Shown here: positions 61,777 to 64,000 of the stretch, piece by piece
How the letters are laid out: each line of letters begins with the position of its first letter
How positions within the stretch are numbered: position 1 is the stretch's first letter
Assembly: GCA_902551455.1 (NCBI GenBank)
Contig: CACDDC010000002.1
Location: 21,844 to 85,843, forward strand
From: an uncultured Pelagibacteraceae bacterium
GTDB taxonomy: Bacteria > Pseudomonadota > Alphaproteobacteria > Pelagibacterales > Pelagibacteraceae
Direction: 5' to 3'
Length of the DNA stretch: 64,000 nt
The notes under the pieces: generated by a model
Seen by the model: only the letters and a program-made list of their open reading frames with translations
The model's database searches: none
Told to the model about the DNA's origin: nothing
Position numbers and translations under genes: made by a program

Positions 61777-63041
61777 TTTTTAATAACCTTGTATCCAATA
61801 TCTCTTCTGTAGTACTTATTTTCCCATTCAAGATTATCTAACATTTTTAAAGCTCTATTTCTTGCGTCTTCCAAGGATGAATTGATCACTGTGGCACTTA
61901 ATACTCGACCACCGTTAGAATAAACTCTACCCTGTTTATCTTTGATCGTAGAAGCTTGAAATATTTGCTGGCTAGAATCTTGCTTTATATCTCCAATTTT
62001 TTTTATCTCTTTATATTTTTCAAATTTTTCAGGATAACCTTTGCTAGCAGCTACAACAGTTATACAATATTCTTTAATCCACTTGATATTAATTTTATCC
62101 AATGTTTTATTTAAAGTTGACTGAATTATTTTTAATAAATCACTTTTTAATCTCATCATTAATACTTGGCATTCTGGATCACCAAAACGTATATTGTACT
62201 CAATAAGTTTAGGTTCAGAATTATTAATTATTAATCCAGCATATAATATTCCTTTATAGGGATATCCTTTTTGCTTCATAGCTTTAATTGTTGGTTCAAT
62301 AATTTTTTTTCTTATTTTTGAATCAATTTCACTGGTAATTAATAGTGATGGCGAATAAGCACCCATACCTCCTGTATTGAGACCAGTATCATTTTCACCA
62401 ATTCTTTTATGGTCTTGGGCACTGCCTATAGGAATATAATTTTCACCATCTGTTATTACAAAATAACTTACTTCCTCTCCATCTAAAAATTCTTCAACTA
62501 TAACATTTTTTGAAGTTTTAAATTTACCATTTAATATGCTTTTAATATCATTAATTGCTTCCTTTTTAGATTTACAAATACTAACACCTTTGCCAGCCGC
62601 TAGACCATCTGACTTTACGACTATTGGTAAATTAAATTTATTTATAACATCTTCAACTTGCTCAATTTTATTTACAAATTCGTATTTTGCAGATGGAATA
62701 GAAAACTCTTTACAAATTTTTTTCATAAATGCTTTAGATCCTTCCAGCTGAGATGCTGATTTGCTAGGTCCAAAAACTTTTATTTTTTTTTCTTCAAAAA
62801 AGTCTGTAATACCATTAACTAAAGGTATCTCCGGCCCTATTACCAATAAATCAATTTTTTTTGAAATAACAACTTTATAAAGTTCTTCAAAATTATTTAA
62901 GTCAACTTCTAAATTTTCACATATTTCTGATGTACCAGCATTACCAGGAATACAATATATTTTTTTTACAGATCTTGATTGTTTTAATTTATAGCATAAT
63001 GCATGTTCTCTAGCACCACTTCCAATTATTCCTATATTCAT
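61773..63041 (-). CDS. purD: Phosphoribosylamine-glycine ligase
   Basis: IGSGAREHALCYKLKQS; VVKSDGLAAGKGV; NIRFGDPECQ. Confidence 0.97.
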   Translation of the reverse strand: MNIGIIGSGAREHALCYKLKQSRSVKKIYCIPGNAGTSEICENLEVDLNNFEELYKVVISKKIDLLVIGPEIPLVNGITDFFEEKKIKVFGPSKSASQLEGSKAFMKKICKEFSIPSAKYEFVNKIEQVEDVINKFNLPIVVKSDGLAAGKGVSICKSKKEAINDIKSILNGKFKTSKNVIVEEFLDGEEVSYFVITDGENYIPIGSAQDHKRIGENDTGLNTGGMGAYSPSLLITSEIDSKIRKKIIEPTIKAMKQKGYPYKGILYAGLIINNSEPKLIEYNIRFGDPECQVLMMRLKSDLLKIIQSTLNKTLDKINIKWIKEYCITVVAASKGYPEKFEKYKEIKKIGDIKQDSSQQIFQASTIKDKQGRVYSNGGRVLSATVINSSLEDARNRALKMLDNLEWENKYYRRDIGYKVIKK

Positions 63042-63062
63042 GTAATACTTTATAAACTATAA

Positions 63063-63263
63063 ATGTTTAAAAAATTAGCAAAATTAAAATATCATCCAAA
63101 TAATTTTGAAATTATTGAGAATGGAGATCATGTGGTTTGCTCTGTTTCAGGTAAGGAAATTAGTTTAGAAAAACTTACCTATTGGAATGTTGACTTACAA
63201 GAAGCCTACTATTCCCACATTGAAGCTTCGATTAAAAAAGATCAACTTATCAAAAAAAAATGA
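63063..63263 (+). CDS. DUF2093 family protein
   Basis: NGDHVVCSVSGKEISLEKLTYWNVDLQEAYYSHIEA. Confidence 0.85.
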   Translation: MFKKLAKLKYHPNNFEIIENGDHVVCSVSGKEISLEKLTYWNVDLQEAYYSHIEASIKKDQLIKKK

Positions 63264-63264
63264 G

Positions 63265-64000
63265 TTATTTCCATCTATTATGTGACCATATCCATTGATC
63301 CGGATTCTCTAATATCATTTTCTCAAGTTTATAATTTAATTCTTGTGTTATATTTTCTAGTGGCAAATCTTTACTAAATTGGATTGGTTCATAAATTTTC
63401 ATTTTAAAATAAACACCATTTAATCTATGAATATATATTGGAACCACATCACAAAGATATTTTTTTACAAGCTGAGCAGGTATTGTTGTAGTATATGCAT
63501 TATTATTAAATAATTTAACTTTAGTACCTTCACTGACTCTTTGATCAATCATCAAGGCAATAGAATGACCTTTTTTAAAAAATTCCAGCAACTCCCTTGT
63601 TCCTGAAATTCCTTTTTTTATTTGTATTCTGCAAATATGATTCCTTCTTATATTTTCCATGATTTTATTTAAAAAAATATTATTTAAAGGTCTATAAATT
63701 GCAGCAAGGTCTATGCCAAAGTTTTCTATTTGCATTGCCATAAGCTCAAAGTTATTAAAATGCCCAGATACAAACACTACTTTTTTTTTATTTTTTTTTA
63801 TTTCCTCCAAGTATTCTGATCCTTCTATAGAAATATATTTGCTAAAAGTATTATTTTTAAACTTTTTCAAATGCACATATTCCGCTAAAATTCTTCCATA
63901 ATTACCCCACATGCATTTAATAATTTTTTCTCGATCTTTATCACTTTCGCCAATATTGGAATTTCTTAAATTACTTAATATTTTATTTTTAGATCTAAAT
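63265..64000 (-). CDS. Lysophospholipid/lipid A acyltransferase (LpxL/HtrB-like), partial; frame stays open to window edge
   Basis: FVSGHFNNFELMAMQIENFGIDLAAIYRP; MIDQRVSEG; frame continues upstream of 63912 as ...SDKDREKIIKCMWGNYG. Confidence 0.85.
   Translation of the reverse strand, partial: FRSKNKILSNLRNSNIGESDKDREKIIKCMWGNYGRILAEYVHLKKFKNNTFSKYISIEGSEYLEEIKKNKKKVVFVSGHFNNFELMAMQIENFGIDLAAIYRPLNNIFLNKIMENIRRNHICRIQIKKGISGTRELLEFFKKGHSIALMIDQRVSEGTKVKLFNNNAYTTTIPAQLVKKYLCDVVPIYIHRLNGVYFKMKIYEPIQFSKDLPLENITQELNYKLEKMILENPDQWIWSHNRWK

Overview
AT-rich alphaproteobacterial chromosome segment. Gene content and base composition suggest Pelagibacterales/SAR11, but this is inferred, not proven. 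Most of it is dense housekeeping sequence: chvI/chvG, ahcY, tsaE, an amgK/murU-like pair, gpmA, an RND efflux pair, msrA, a purine/urate catabolism cluster (uraD, uraH, xdhAB, guaD, puuD-like, gpt-like, two nucleobase permeases), hsp20, cfa, an ScfR/RamB-like regulator next to isocitrate lyase, groES/groEL, ribF, ileS, lspA, pgi, rsmD and purD. The notable region is an accessory island at about 41.55-52.65 kb, immediately downstream of groEL. It is divided by five copies of a ~90-210 bp intergenic module at ~41.85, 46.06, 47.91, 48.80 and 50.94 kb. Each module contains (i) a conserved GAAA-loop terminator hairpin reading on the minus strand, (ii) a core ATTACATTC(S)CATTCC that matches the groEL 3' end including its stop codon (15/16 in the best copy), and (iii) short degenerate reading frames starting at the core (METYYIRI...TYLRSSLQSSLQ) that look like the 5' end of a tyrosine-recombinase gene, followed in four copies by a conserved 3' fragment (DDFIEEWG*). 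I interpret the island as serial insertion of small integrative elements at the groEL 3' end, leaving a tandem cargo array of WGR, TPR, RecB-like nuclease/SF1 helicase, MORN-repeat and orphan proteins. No rRNA, tRNA or CRISPR array was identified.
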